Shown: in pieces, positions 25,328 to 37,513 of the stretch
Layout: the number at the start of each line of letters is the position of its first letter
How positions within the stretch are numbered: the first letter of the stretch is position 1
Assembly: GCA_964304625.1 (NCBI GenBank)
Contig: OZ199838.1
Coordinates: forward strand, 15,190,001 to 15,254,000
Direction of reading: 5' to 3'
DNA length: 64,000 bases
Origin: Kudoa neothunni
Taxonomy: Eukaryota > Cnidaria
Position numbers and translations under genes: made by a program
Notes under the pieces: model-generated
What the model was told of the DNA's origin: nothing
Seen by the model: only the letters and a program-made list of their open reading frames with translations
Database searches by the model: none

Positions 25328-26306
25328 TTTTTATCCACTTGAACCATGTTGAGTTAATACGCAACTGCGCATGTGAAGCATACTAGTGCGCTTTCCAATG
25401 TGATATTTGGTTTAAGGTTCCCAACGACGTTGTCGAGACAAATCGGACATCCTTCCAAATATTTATGAAACAAAATCAAACAAATCGGAATTTTTTGTAA
25501 AAACCAAGTCAATGTTTAATTATAAGTACAATATTACGTAAATTTATAATTGAATTAGAAACTTCAAAGTTTTGGCACCATTTGCTCAGTGTGTTGAAAA
25601 ATCTCCTGATTGGAATAAGATCAACTAATGTAGAATAAAAAATTATATTTCTTCTGATCGTTTAGATAGTCTAAATAGAAGGAAATATTCTTTCTGGAAA
25701 AGCGTTAATCAGAATTAGTTAATTTAGAGACATGCAATATTTTCCAATGGAGTGAAAATTATTTCGTTGATAAAAAATTCTTAAATGTGCTACCATTAAT
25801 AATTGAATTAATTAAAAATTGTTTTTGAGTCTGATTGATTCCTTTTATTTCGAGAAACTGTGTTACAGCCCTTCGTTCAATGTTTTAACGAAACAAATAT
25901 ATCTAGATGCGGTTTTATTTTTATGCACGAATATTAATCTATTAAAATTAAAAAAAATAGTCCAATGGAAAATACTGAGTTAAATTTTAATTTATTTAGA
26001 TATATATATACATAAAATTAAAATTTTTGGAAAATTGATTTACAAACACTTGCGATGATACTTAAGAATTGAACATCGCCAACATCAAAGTCTTTAACGA
26101 AATTCAAGCATTTAGAATTCTAATTAGCATAACAAGTTTCTTGATAGTTTTTAAAATGATCCATGATCATGGTAAGATTGTACATCGTCAATAATGATGA
26201 AAAATAATCCAAAATGTTGGTCTCAATTATAACATAAAATTTCTGTGTTTATTTTCGTAAATTTTAGGCATGTTCTTTTTGGCCTGAATATCTGTATTCC
26301 TTAGGG
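25328..26306. other. AT-rich intergenic stretch upstream of POP7
   Basis: Nothing recognised; the POP7 promoter is presumably at its left end. Confidence 0.4.
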
Positions 26307-26456
26307 CAGTGGTGGGCACAACTTTTAAGGGTGTGGGTCATATTAGCGCGTTACAGAAGCTTGGAGGGCCGCATTGTTGACTACGCGTTTTTTTGATAAT
26401 TTAAATGCCTGTTAGTGGATTTTCTAACATTTTTGGCACAATAAAAAAATTAAGTA
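26307..26456. mobile_element. hAT-like left terminus
   Basis: CAGTGGTGGGCACAACTTTT followed by a GGGCCGC string (26366-26372) is the common look of a hAT left end. No partner terminus is visible; AAAAGGCCGCAG at 28431 may be part of the other side, with the Tigger element lying between. Confidence 0.5.
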
Positions 26457-28310
26457 TAGTCAAACTCCGTTTATCAGGAATTTGTTTAACCAAAAATTCA
26501 ATAACCACAATCCGAAACAACTTTTTGCTGGAATTTTCGGATAAAGTGCTCTTCGCTTACGCGCATACCCATATTTATATGTTAAATACGACTAAACGTA
26601 ACGTTAATAAAACTTTATTTAAGAAGTATTCGGATACGCTCCTAATTAATTTACATAAGAAAACTTTAGAATTTTAAACGAATGAATTTTTATTTAAATT
26701 TAAGGAATCATTTTTAATTGGTTTGAGTATAAGTCAGTCTAACGTCGCGCCGTTAAAAAATGTCAACAATGCGTGACCAAAGGCGTTCAAGAATTGTTTT
26801 AAAACCAAGTGATAAAGCATCTATCTGTGAAATAAAAGCGAATAGTCAAAAAATGACTCTATCTGAAATATCGCATGTTTTTTACAAGGAGAAAAGATTG
26901 AAAATTGGGAAAAACACTATTGCAGATATTCTACGCAACTCCAATAAATGTAATATGATGGAATCTTTGAATCGCATGACATCTCGGGGCGATATACACG
27001 ACAAATTTTAAAAGGCCCTTTACTTGTGGATAAATCAAGTTAATGCACAATACGTGTGCATTAATGGGAATATTATTGTGGAAAAGGTAAAAGAATTCGC
27101 CACCAAGTTCGGAATAGAGGATATTTACTTTTCTTCTGGATGGGTTCATCGTTTTACGAAACAATATGAAATTTCGTCTAAATATGTTCAGGGAGAAGAC
27201 GGTTCCGTGGCCATTGAAGATGTTGAGAAAGCAAGAAATGAGCTTAAAGGCGCCTTAAAATCCTATTCTGAAAGTGATATTCATAACTCGGATGAAACTG
27301 GGTTATTCTATCATCTGAGGCCAAACAGAACTCTTTCAAGTTTTCACCTATCTTGAACAAAAAATTCGAAAGATCGTATCACCGTACTCCTTTGTGTGAA
27401 TGCATCGGGTACACACAAATTAAAATCTTTAGTGATTGGGAAATCAATGAAACCGCGATGTTTCAAACATTTCGATCCAACACATTATGTGACGTACAAC
27501 TCCAACACAAAGGTATGGATGGCCTCCATTATTTCCGAAGGTTTTTAAAATAATTTAAATTACTTGATGAAATCCCAAAACAGGCACATTCTTCTGTTGA
27601 TCGATAATGCAACAAGCCATAAACATGCTGATCTCTCTAATGTAAAAATTATGATGTTACCTTCAAACTTAACATCTCACTTGCAACCTCTTGATGCTGG
27701 AATAATCAAGTCATTCATATCAAAATATACAACGTTGGTTATCAACAAATTTATTGAGCAAATGGAAAGTGATGATAAACTTAATATAAATTTACAGGAT
27801 GCAGTAAGATTTACTCATGAATCATGGGATTCTGTTTCTCAGAGTTTCATTCAAAATTGTTGGATTCATACTGGAATGGTTTCCGGTAAAGAAGCCATTC
27901 CTCCCAATCATTCTACTAATGACGGTTCACTAAATGATCTTCTAAAAGTTATCTTTACACGCCGTTGCCAATGTGCTTGAGAATACAGAGACTGCAATAA
28001 GGAATTAACAACGAGTGAAATTATTACTTAGGAAGAAATTATAGAAATTATAAAAGATGATGATAATGATATTAACTCTATATCATCTGAAGATCCTGAA
28101 AACCCCTGTTATTAACGATCGAGAAGCTATTACAGCTATTACCACTACCATAAAATACATTGAAAACCCCAGAGTTCATGACTTAGAAAATGAGAGAAAA
28201 TTAAAAGACGAATTATTAACACTACTGACTCGATTCAAACGAAATATGGAAAGGTCTAACTTCGGAAAAATGAAACAAATACTTATAACCGCTTATCTAA
28301 ATAAATAAAT
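26457..28310 (+). mobile_element. Tigger/pogo-family element
   Basis: The left end TAGTCAAACTCCGTTTATCA resembles Tigger termini (CAGTCAAACTCC...). The right terminus could not be placed. A second sequence in the same orientation, AACCTCGTTTAACCGAAATT at 28512, looks like another left end. The transposase occupies 26760-28308. Confidence 0.65.
26760..28308 (+). pseudogene. Tigger-type (CENP-B related) transposase, broken
   Basis: The N-terminal psq/CENP-B helix-turn-helix reads KASICEIKANSQKMTLSEIS. The second DNA-binding domain reads VEKVKEFATKFGIEDIYFSS and GWVHRFTKQYEISSK. The DDE_1 domain carries NSDETGLFYHLRP, ILLLIDNATSHKH and LQPLDAGIIKSFISKY, the three expected acidic contexts. Spread over three frames with frameshifts near 27015, 27350 and 27560, and further breaks after 27980. 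It is related to jerky and CENP-B domesticates but decayed, so a host role is unlikely. Confidence 0.82.
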
Positions 28311-28569
28311 TATCAGGTATAATCATAAATAAATTAATCTGTCACAATTTCTCAACATTTGATTGTTTCTGAATTATAACTTTTGTATTTTTTTAATTTT
28401 ATTTAAAATATTTATAACTTCAAAATAAATAAAAGGCCGCAGAATTAATTAATGTAGTTTTACAAACGAAATAATATTTAAGTTATGCGTGTGCGTACTC
28501 ATCGAACCTCGTTTAACCGAAATTTCACTATCCGAAAGAAAAATACTTCCAATTAGTAAAACTTAATAA

Positions 28570-29180
28570 GGAATTAAATAGATTTTTCAAATATAAAAAT
28601 TTAGTGATTGGCATATTATTGTAAGTAACGATTGAAATACTAAGCTTTATACTTAATAAACTTTAATTTTAACTGAAGTTATGAAAATTTAATAATACTC
28701 TTTAAATAAATCTGAAATATTTAAAAAATGACTCTGATAGAATTATTTTATATTCATTTTAAACATAACATTAAATATAACATATTATACTCTAGAAGAG
28801 GTCTAAGATATAAATATGAATATAATAAAGTTATCCCAAAAAATTACATTTATATTTCAGATTACACCAAATTTTTTGTGACTTAAATATCACCAACGCA
28901 TAGAAGTAATTTCCTTAAACTTTATTACGAAATATTTTATTTTTAAAGTATAATATAAATAACTTTAAATTACAAAAATTGTAATTTTTGATAATTATCA
29001 ATGTAATATTCATACCTTTTAAGGTTTTGTAAAATGATTTTTCAGAATAAAAATTTCACCCGACAAATTCATCATAAATTATTATTTGTTACCCTTAATT
29101 ATTTCTTTCAATTTTACCTATTTCTATCAATAAATACAAGAAATATGTATCGTAAGGTTTTAACTCTGAATTGATTGGTG
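28570..29180. other. AT-rich stretch
   Basis: No gene or element recognised. Confidence 0.4.
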
Positions 29181-29369
29181 TTATTCTTTATAACTTTTAA
29201 AGTATGTTAAGGCCGTTTGTTCTTTATTGTTATCGATGATACTCTCACTAAATTCCCCATCTTTTAGTCGGTACTGCCGCTTCAAGTTTATTCCTTTAAT
29301 ACAGGAACTGATTCGAGTCAGAGCCAACAGACCGCATTTTTCATCAAGACGGTCAAAAATTAATTGCAA
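29181..29369 (-). CDS. Unrecognised short coding-like segment
   Basis: Sixty or so codons with non-random composition compared with the surrounding AT-rich sequence (LIFDRLDEKCGLLALTRISS, then NLKRQYRLKDGEFSESIIDN), ending in a TAA at 29181. An ATG at 29381 is followed two codons later by TGA and then runs into this frame, so it is either a last exon whose acceptor was not found or a decayed gene. No family recognised. Confidence 0.35.
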   Translation of the reverse strand: MQLIFDRLDEKCGLLALTRISSCIKGINLKRQYRLKDGEFSESIIDNNKEQTALTYFKSYKE

Positions 29370-29459
29370 TCACGACATTTTGTGAAAGCAAATTTCGAAT
29401 AAAATATAATTTGAATCGAAAATTTTCTGTTATATTTAGGTCATTCATTTGTATGTGAC

Positions 29460-30110
29460 TTGTTCTGAGAAATGATACCAGATGTTCCAATAGAGTTAAA
29501 TTTGTCGGCAGATGCGAAAAGGGAAAATATTATTTAGCTGAACTCAATTTTATCTACAAAAAATATGATGAATTATCTTTTAACGACAAGAGAATATTAA
29601 TAAATTTCTGAGAGGTTACCATTTAAAAAAGTTCCCTTTAATAATTTTTGTTCTGCAAAAAGATAACATTTCTTTAACAGGTGCAAAATATTTGTTCAGC
29701 GAAGTTATTGAAGATTATATAATATTGTATGAACTCCTGTGTAAAAATGCAAATATTACACTTTCAGAGAATTTTGAAAACGGCTCAATCAAAATTCAGG
29801 AGAGTAGAATTGATGAAATAACTTCTGAAGGGAAACTTGTTGTGTTCAACCTAAAATTGATTGAATAAATTTCAATAGAAGGAACTAAGGCGCGTATTAA
29901 ATCCGATTATTATGCTTTCAATGTCCCAATAAAACGAAAATTGGATAAACAATATAAATATCTCATTATATGCACACAGGATTTATTCTGTCATCCTCTA
30001 AGCTGGCTGGAGAGTTATTCAGCTTCGCCGATTATACCCTTGACGATTTCCGCCCAAATTATTCCTCATAAATCTAGAAACGCAAGTATTTCTAAAAGCA
30101 ACTAAAAGAT
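29460..30110 (+). pseudogene. Unassigned coding-like remnant
   Basis: Successive pieces in different frames have protein-like composition: MIPDVPIELNLSADAKREN from 29472, KYYLAELNFIYKKYDELSF, then from about 29680 AKYLFSEVIEDYIILYELLC and SRIDEITSEGKLVVFNLKLI, and SDYYAFNVPIKRKLDKQYKY near 29910. A TTTCTTTAACAG acceptor precedes the second block. A stop at 29866 cannot be removed by an obvious intron. It may be a decayed gene or transposon; no family recognised. Confidence 0.3.
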
Positions 30111-32328
30111 TATATGGCAAAAAATTGTGTAAACAATTTTTCATAAAATTTACAATTTATAGTTAATTCTTCTCTATTTTATCGCTATATTGTTGTATTT
30201 AATTAATGATTTTTGACCTAACATAATTAGCTGTTTTGGGGAAATTTTAAACATATGAAATTTCTATTATTGTGGCCATAAATTTCGTTATTTATGTTTT
30301 GTTATGAGCAATGTTAAATACACATTTTAATTTTTTATTAATAAATATTTCTTTAACTAAAATCCAAATACCAGTCATTATGTTTTAAGCATAAAAACGT
30401 CCACCCCATTACCTTCGATTGTACCTAATATGTTTAATCTAGCTCACCAAATGTAATCTGTTAAAATATGCTTAACTATGTTTTTATAAAATCAAATAAT
30501 TGTATTTGTTGTATATATATATATACATTTGATTTATAGATTATATTCATATCTCTATTATTACATATCTACAAAATATATTACGTGTTACCGCTATTCA
30601 TGGAAAACGATTAGAGCATTGTGTGTAGTGAATTCTGTAAGTCTTAAGGTAAATATATTTAAAGTAATGTTTAATTTTATAATTAAAATCAATATAAAAG
30701 CTTACTGTTTGCATTTAAATAGCGGTGAGCATAATTCTGTCTTCTTAAATGTTATTGCTACAAATATAGATAATTTATTAGTTTTAATAACATAAAAATT
30801 ATAAAAAATCAAATTTTACTCTAATGCGTAATCTGAAATTAATGTCTACAATAGAAGGAAACACGTTTTGTAATCATAATTACAACATACTGTGTGGGAA
30901 TCTAAGTTTTCATTTCATCGTCATTTGTACGATGGAATCCTCTCCTGGATTGAAGGTTGGCTTATATAACTCATTAAAACTCATATTAATCGTTACGAAA
31001 ATCTTTTTTCCGGCAAATTAAAAATGAGGAAACTGCGTAAAATACAAAATTCTAAAATATTTTAATGAAGCTTTGATTTACTACAAAATAACGTTTGTAT
31101 TCTGTTTAACTCTCTATAAAAAGGAAAGCGTAATGATGAAAAAATCGTCAACATATAGAGGTAACTGTCTCTTTAGAGTTACTTTTTGTGCTAGTAACGA
31201 TATGGAAAATTTTTCATAATCATATTCTTAAATGAGATACATAATCATCTTCCTAGTGTTTCGATATAAAAATTTCTACCTCATCAACTAATAGTCGATT
31301 TCTCAGATAATCATCCTTTTGAATTAATATCATTTGGATCTAATAAAAAGCGTGTACAAAAAAGGTTTTGCTATGAAACGAATAAAAATATCACAGTGAA
31401 ATCCCTACATAATATGAAAACAAGAAGAATAACCAGCATAGACGTATTTACGACTATCAATATGTTAACTCATAATTTTAATTGTGATGTTAATATTATA
31501 AAATTAACAATAATGTTGTTACTTGATTATTTTTGGTTGATCACCTAATGCGACTAACCTTTCAATTTCGTTGAAAATTTGTGCTAATGGGGGCAATAAA
31601 TAAACTTTTTAATTCACGGTGATTATAAATGCAAATATTTTGGTTAAATTCCACAATTTATATTCTTATTAGTGCGCCCTTGCATCTAACTGCTGCTAAC
31701 GATCTTATTTAAGAATTTCGCATAACTTATACATGCATTCTGCATGAATTTTTTCAAGCAGACATTGATGATTTCTTGAAACAAATTTTAGAATGCTTCC
31801 CTATTTTCAATGAAAAATTATGTATCGTTGTTACTGTTGAGAACATAAAGTAAGGGGATTTTGGAGAATTGTTTCTTCTAAAACCCACTTTTTACCTGTA
31901 AACTTTGTGTAACAAAAAAAATATTTCAAAGGAAGTTAGCACAAAATAATGTGAAATAACAACTGATACTCGAAATATACTCATTAAAATATTAACGAAT
32001 GTTAGTTAAAATTATCATTCCCACCGAGAATGAAAGCAATTAGACGACCTAAAGAATCTAGGCTAACAGTCATTGTTATTTCTATAAAAAAAACCTACGA
32101 AAAAATAATATATTATCAATGTAAATACTAACTTTTTATAAAAAAATGTTATTTGAACACAAAAATTGTATCATAATCACTCTAATCAATATTTCTAACT
32201 CATGCGTTTAATAATTTACCCCTAAGAATTTTCATAAACTAATAATTTACTTCCTCACTGTTTTAAATTTTCAAGTTATACAAATATGCCGGTCATTTAA
32301 AATAAGTGAACAGTTGCCACAGCATTAA
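30111..32328. other. AT-rich stretch without recognisable genes
   Basis: Open frames of 60-90 codons occur (for example 30529-30795), but their composition is that of AT-rich noncoding DNA. A short TA run lies at 30514-30527. Nothing else is seen. Confidence 0.4.
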
Positions 32329-33710
32329 CCCTTCCGGGACCAAGCGGGGTCTATCGTGACCCCATTTTCGATAAATCATATTTTTATGAATGAAGGCGCC
32401 ATAGGCTTCAGTATAAAATTCACATAATCTTAGAAAATATATTAATATACTAAATAAACTCAAATTTTTGAAAAATATTAGAATCTGTCCCAGAAAAAAT
32501 GCTTATATAATTGAACACGTGTTCTTCATACGTCCACGGACTTCAGACTATAACTTCATATTAAAATTATTAATAGATAAAAATAAACAACGACAAATTA
32601 TCGCAATTAATATATATTAAACGTTCAATAATGGTACAAATTGTATGTTTTCTTTTTTCCTATCGAAGGATTACGATGACGTCATAAGATTAAATTAAGA
32701 TTTATCGGCCATATGTATTTTAAACGGTAGGGATAAACAAAGTATATTATTTTATTTTAGATGATTGATTTAAGAATAAATTTATATTTAGGAATGCCTT
32801 TTGATAATGATATCAATAATTTGGGACTAAATTACAGTGTACGTGTATCAACTTAGGGGGGAGCACCGTTATTTATTGGTAAATATTTGCGCCAGACTTT
32901 CAAGGGTCATTATCATTTGCATTTAAAATATAGTTTAGAACTATTTAATAAATGTATTGATATTGTCGAAACGCCTAATTCACAGAATGTATTGATCCAC
33001 GGAAAAAATCACGATGTGCATTTTGTTAACGAAATATTAATCAAAAAACTAATATACGGGGCTATACCTACAAGGGACCTATTTTCTCGTCGCACAGATT
33101 CAAAAAAAACTTTCCTTAACGCCAGCCATGTAGTTTAGAAACTGAGTGATGTTATCTTTGACAAAAACTTGCTTTCTCTCTAGGAAACTCCGGAATTAAT
33201 GTGATTTATTCTTAAATAAATCTATTTTAAATTTTCATATTTAATTAATTTATTTATTTTGGATGTATAGACATGCTCAAACATTTACAACTATGATCCG
33301 TACTTAACTTTACTTTCAATTTTGTGATTAACGATTTATCCCCAAAACCATGTCTGATGCCCTGCAAGGTCGCGCGTGTTCATTTCTTTTCTATATTTGT
33401 TTGAACCACATTTGTTTATCTCCAGAAACTTTCAACAATGTAAATACAATAAAACATATATTTGAAACCTAGAATAACAAGCGTTTTAACGTAGATGTTT
33501 ATAATATTTAATCGAAGAATTAATTACATTTTTCTCAGCTTTATTCCCTTTAAAGCGGACTTCTAGTCGGTTAATACAGCGGTGTGGTGAGTAATAATTA
33601 CAAGAATAACTTTTGGGTAAATTGCACAATACAATAAGGAAATAATTGTGGGGTCAAGAATGACCCCTATAGGCACATACTGAATTTTTCGACTCGAGGT
33701 CCTTCGACGG
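32329..33710. mobile_element. Non-autonomous piggyBac derivative
   Basis: TTAA at 32325-32328 and 33711-33714. The ends read CCCTTCCGGGACCAAGC and, as the reverse complement of the right, CCGTCGAAGGACCTCGAG. Palindromes GGGGTCTATCGTGACCCC (32346-32363) and GGGGTCAAGAATGACCCC (33651-33668) lie inside. No transposase is left; it carries one unexplained coding-like segment at about 32790-33138. Its right TTAA is also the left TTAA of the next element. Confidence 0.8.
32887..33138 (+). pseudogene. Coding-like segment inside the piggyBac derivative
   Basis: About 85 codons with protein-like make-up (TFKGHYHLHLKYSLELFNKC, NVLIHGKNHDVHFVNEILI), ending TAG at 33136-33138. Upstream, after a possible acceptor TATATTTAG at 32792, MPFDNDINNLGLNYSVRVST runs to a stop, then GGAPLFIGKYLRQ leads into this frame. 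It does not look like piggyBac transposase. It may be a captured host exon or the residue of an older gene; no family recognised. Confidence 0.4.
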
Positions 33711-33714
33711 TTAA

Positions 33715-36238
33715 CCTTCCGAGCATTTTTGGGGTCCATTGGACCCCAGCACGAATGTCGAGGGGGTTTTGCGGATCATCCATTGTCTAAAATGCCGACT
33801 TTACTATTATTATTCCTCTAAAAATAAATAAATTTTTCGAATATTTTTAATTATTTGAGGTTTCCCTCTTATCGAGATTTTCTATCAATTTTGTACATCT
33901 AACGTTTTATGGGGTCCAGCGGACCCTACATTTTTTTTATAAGAAATTCTAAAATTATGAAAAGAAAAATTTCAATTTTATAACAAATTTTATCGTTGCA
34001 ATCTATTAGATAATTCAAGTTTGTTGGTTTCCGTAGGTGTACGATGTCCCCGATTGCATCTTTGTCGTGGAATGGAAGAGATTGATCACCAATTTCCTAC
34101 CACCGATGAATCCAATTTCAGCGAACTTGAAGATGATTATTTGGATGAATGTTCATCTTCATCTACTATTGATTCTTCCGATGATTTTGATCACAACAAT
34201 TTATACGTGGATAAAAATGATGTGTTGTGGACATCAGTTTCCCGACCACTACAAAATTTAGAAAAGACAATATGATGACGACAAAGCCAGGCATAACTGC
34301 ATATGCAAATTCAAGAATTTGTAATATTTATGATCGTTTTACTTTATTCTTCAATGATAAATTTGATCAAACCGTCATTGCAAATACGAACAAATATGGA
34401 GCTTTTCATTAGGGTGAAAAGTGGAAGATGCTAAATATTATTGAATTTAAAGCGTACCTTGGTATTTTAATTTATATGTCAATATTCAAATCCAAAATGG
34501 AATCTCTCAAACAATTATGGAGTATTGATAAAGGGCGTGAGATTTTCCGAAAGATTATGCTATTGACCAGGTTTACACAGATTAACAGAAGCCTCCATTT
34601 TGATGATTATGAGACTAGAGAAATGTGTAAGATCAACGACAAATTCTGCTACATAAGGGATGTATTTGAAAAATGGAAAAATATTTTACCCATGTGTTTA
34701 ATTCCCCGTGATGATCTAACTGTTGATGAACAACTAGTTGCATTTCGTTGTAGATGCTCATTAAAACAGTATATGCCGTCCAAACCAGCTGTGTATGGCA
34801 TAAAATTTTTTCTTCTAACAGATCCGATCACCAATTTTACTCACAATATATCTGTCTATCTCGGTAGAAACAAAAATGCCCAAAGAGCAAAAAATGTTGG
34901 AGAAAATGTCGTTTTGGATCTGTGTCCGCATTTAAAAGAAACCAGTCGAAACCTCGTATGTGATAACTCTTTCACATCGGTTTCATTGGGGGAAAAAACT
35001 TCTTGATCTAAATTTAACATTGTTAGGAACACTCAGACATAATAAAAGAGACATCCCGCCTATTTTAAAGCCCCCAAAATCAAGAAATGGGTTTTCCTCT
35101 GTTTTTGCATTTAATGGCGAAAATATGTTACTATCATATGTACCAAAAAGGATTGAAGCAGTTATTTTATTAGCTACGTCTTCCAACAACACAAATATTA
35201 TAGATGATAAAACAAAAAATCCTGAAGTTATTGTGGACTACAACAAAACCAAAGGAGGCGTGGATACGATCGATCGAATATTTTCAATGGCGGGTTTAAA
35301 AAGATATACCAAAAGGTGGCCAATGGTGATTTTTTACTACATGATTGATATAAGCCTGGTAAATTCCTATTACTTATACAAAGTCATTTTCAAGGACCCC
35401 AATATCTCAAGAAATCAGTATTTGGAACAGTTGGCAGATTCATTAATCAAACCTTTTGTTGGTGGCGATGAATCTATTCCATTCGATGAAAATACTCTCT
35501 GCATTGAAGAAAAGGTGCAACATTTGCGCTAGGTTATCTGGTAAGAAAAACAAAAACACGCTGTCATAAACGCTCGAAACATTGCTGCAATAACCATTCA
35601 AAAATCATTAGTTGTAACTGTGTAGATCAATCTAAACATTAATTTAAGCTTCCATTTTGTTTATTACTTTGTTCTTATTGATACATTCTTCAGTCATAAA
35701 TGTAAAATCGCAGTAGATCATAGGGCAAAATGTATATCTGAATAGCCAATGTTACCAAAATTAGGTGTCATTGTGATTATTATATCTGAGATGATAGAAA
35801 TAAAACGGTTGAAACACATTGTAAATATATTTATAACTTGAAGAACGTTTTATATTTGAAATGGTACGAAAATAACGCAATAAATTCTAATAATACCATA
35901 ATTTATTAATATTCTACCAGCTGACTTTAAAATATATCAATGTTAATTTGTTTCTAGTTATAATTTTTAGATATTATTTTTCATTATACGAAGCGATTTA
36001 ATCGATCTAAATTAGACAAATAACGAAAATAAATCGTAATTTGCCATTCGGTGATTTCCGGTGTTTATCGGAAGCGCAGTATTTTAGAATTATTATTATT
36101 TTTCCCTACGATAGATTTTTTTTAAAACTGAGGAACTTCTTTTTACAATTTTTTAAACGGAATAAACGAACAAAAACCTGGGTTCCATTCGACCCCAAAA
36201 ACGCTTGATGTATAGGCGGTTTTGGCCTGCTCGGAAGG
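33715..36238 (+). mobile_element. piggyBac element, full length, broken
   Basis: TTAA at 33711-33714 and 36239-36242. The ends read CCTTCCGAGCATTTTTGGGG and, as the reverse complement of the right, CCTTCCGAGCAGGCCAAAAC; the first 11 bases are identical. GGGGTCCATTGGACCCC lies 16 bp inside the left end, and GGGTTCCATTCGACCCC matches it near the right. Confidence 0.88.
34072..35642 (+). pseudogene. piggyBac transposase, broken
   Basis: The acidic start MEEIDHQFPTTDESNFSELE is followed by ELKAYLGILIYMS-type sequence (actual FKAYLGILIYMSIFK), RFTQINRSLHFDDYETRE, CYIRDVFEKWKN, DDLTVDEQLVAFRCRC, the catalytic contexts LLTDPITNFTHNI, CDNSFTSVSLG and TKGGVDTIDRIFS, and a Cys/His-rich tail KRSKHCCNNHSKIISCNC. 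Frame changes occur near 34280, 34410, 34980 and 35530. All three Asp contexts survive. Confidence 0.85.
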
Positions 36239-36270
36239 TTAAAAACGTTTCTTGGCGAACGTTCATATTA

Positions 36271-37511
36271 TAGGGTTTTCCGAGCTTTAGTGACATCATG
36301 CCAAGCATTAGTGACACGTACGTAATTTAAGCTTATAATTAAGTTCACATTGTAAATTAATCGGGTAAAAATAATACGAGTGGTATAAATTTAACATTAC
36401 ACGTTAGTTTAATATTTATGAACTTTAAAAACAGATAATAGCGACGATTCTCAAATGAAAACTCGAACCAAATTTATGAGACAAACAATAAGTGACCGAG
36501 ATAGGAAAATGATTGCTGATCAGTGCGAATTGGGTTACAGCAACGCCGTCATCGCTAAAAATGTTGGAATTAAGCGACAAACTGTTGCTTCAATTGTAAA
36601 ATCATATCTTCTCGATGGGAAAGAAAATTCATTAAAAAGGGGTGGTGACTTTTCTTCAAAACTCGATGAAGATCAAGAGTTGCGGATTAGAAGTTGGGTG
36701 GATGAGGACGCCACCATTACCCTTAACACTCTTCGTCAAAAACTATTAGACGAATGTGGCATGAGTGTTAGCGTTAGCACAATAAATAGATGCCTTAAAG
36801 AATTCCATTATTCTTTAAAAATGCTCACCATTGTTCTTGAACGAAGAAACTCAGACGATACAGTAGAAAAACGTTTTGTGTACACCCAAGGGTTCAATTC
36901 AAAACTGTTTGAGGCAGAAGGCACCAACTTTGTTTTTATTGACGAAGTTGGTTTTAATGTATCGTCACGTACAAGACAGGGTCGTTCGCTTGCTGGCACA
37001 TCAGCATGTGTAAACATAAAAGCCGTCAAGTCAAGGGACATATCCGTCATCGCAGCGATGAATAAGTATGGCATGGTGCTATATAAAATAAATTGGAGAC
37101 CAGCAAATGGCGAAGATTTTAAAGAGTTCCTCATTGAGTTGGCAGATTTGTGCCGTTCTTTGGAAATTGAAGGTCCATGCTTCATACTCGATAATGCAAG
37201 GATACATCATTAACGGGGACTTGGCGAAATGAAAGCGACCTTTTAAATTTAATAGATGATGGTTTCAAAGTTATTACCACCAACGACTTCTCAAGTTATT
37301 ATCGAAAAATGCTTCGATATATCAGCAGATGTTTGAACCGAGAAATTATTCTAGAATAAGTATAAATTATACGATAGTGTTTGAATATCTTTTTCAAATT
37401 CCCAAAATTATTATTTTTTGTTCATTCGAAATTTAAAGTAATATTTTCGCATTTTTTTCCTAATTATATAGCTATCTTAAATACCTTGTCACTAAAGCTC
37501 GGAAAACCCTA
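36271..37511 (+). mobile_element. Tc1/mariner element with perfect 25-bp TIRs
   Basis: The inverted repeats at 36271-36295 and 37487-37511 are identical and begin TAGGGTTTTCCGAGCTTTAG; TA lies outside each. The 1241-bp length is typical for the superfamily. It lies 32 bp from the right end of the piggyBac element. Perfect repeats suggest recent insertion or mobilisation in trans. Confidence 0.93.
36455..37213 (+). pseudogene. Tc1/mariner-type transposase, C-terminal part lost
   Basis: Paired helix-turn-helix DNA-binding part: DRKMIADQCELGYSNAVIAK and GIKRQTVASIVKSYL, then LRQKLLDECGMSVSVSTINR. The catalytic domain has VFIDEVGFNVSSRTRQGRSL (first Asp) and FILDNARIHH (second Asp), at which point a stop occurs. 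Beyond it a different frame reads LKLLSKNAS- and YISRCLNREIILE-like text, but the block with the third acidic residue (usually PYSPxLNPIE) is absent, pointing to a deletion. It cannot encode an active enzyme. Confidence 0.88.
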
Positions 37512-37513
37512 TA

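Noticed and set aside
30529-31021. Two plus-strand frames of 65-88 codons
   Set aside because: Composition matches AT-rich noncoding DNA; no splice or family support.
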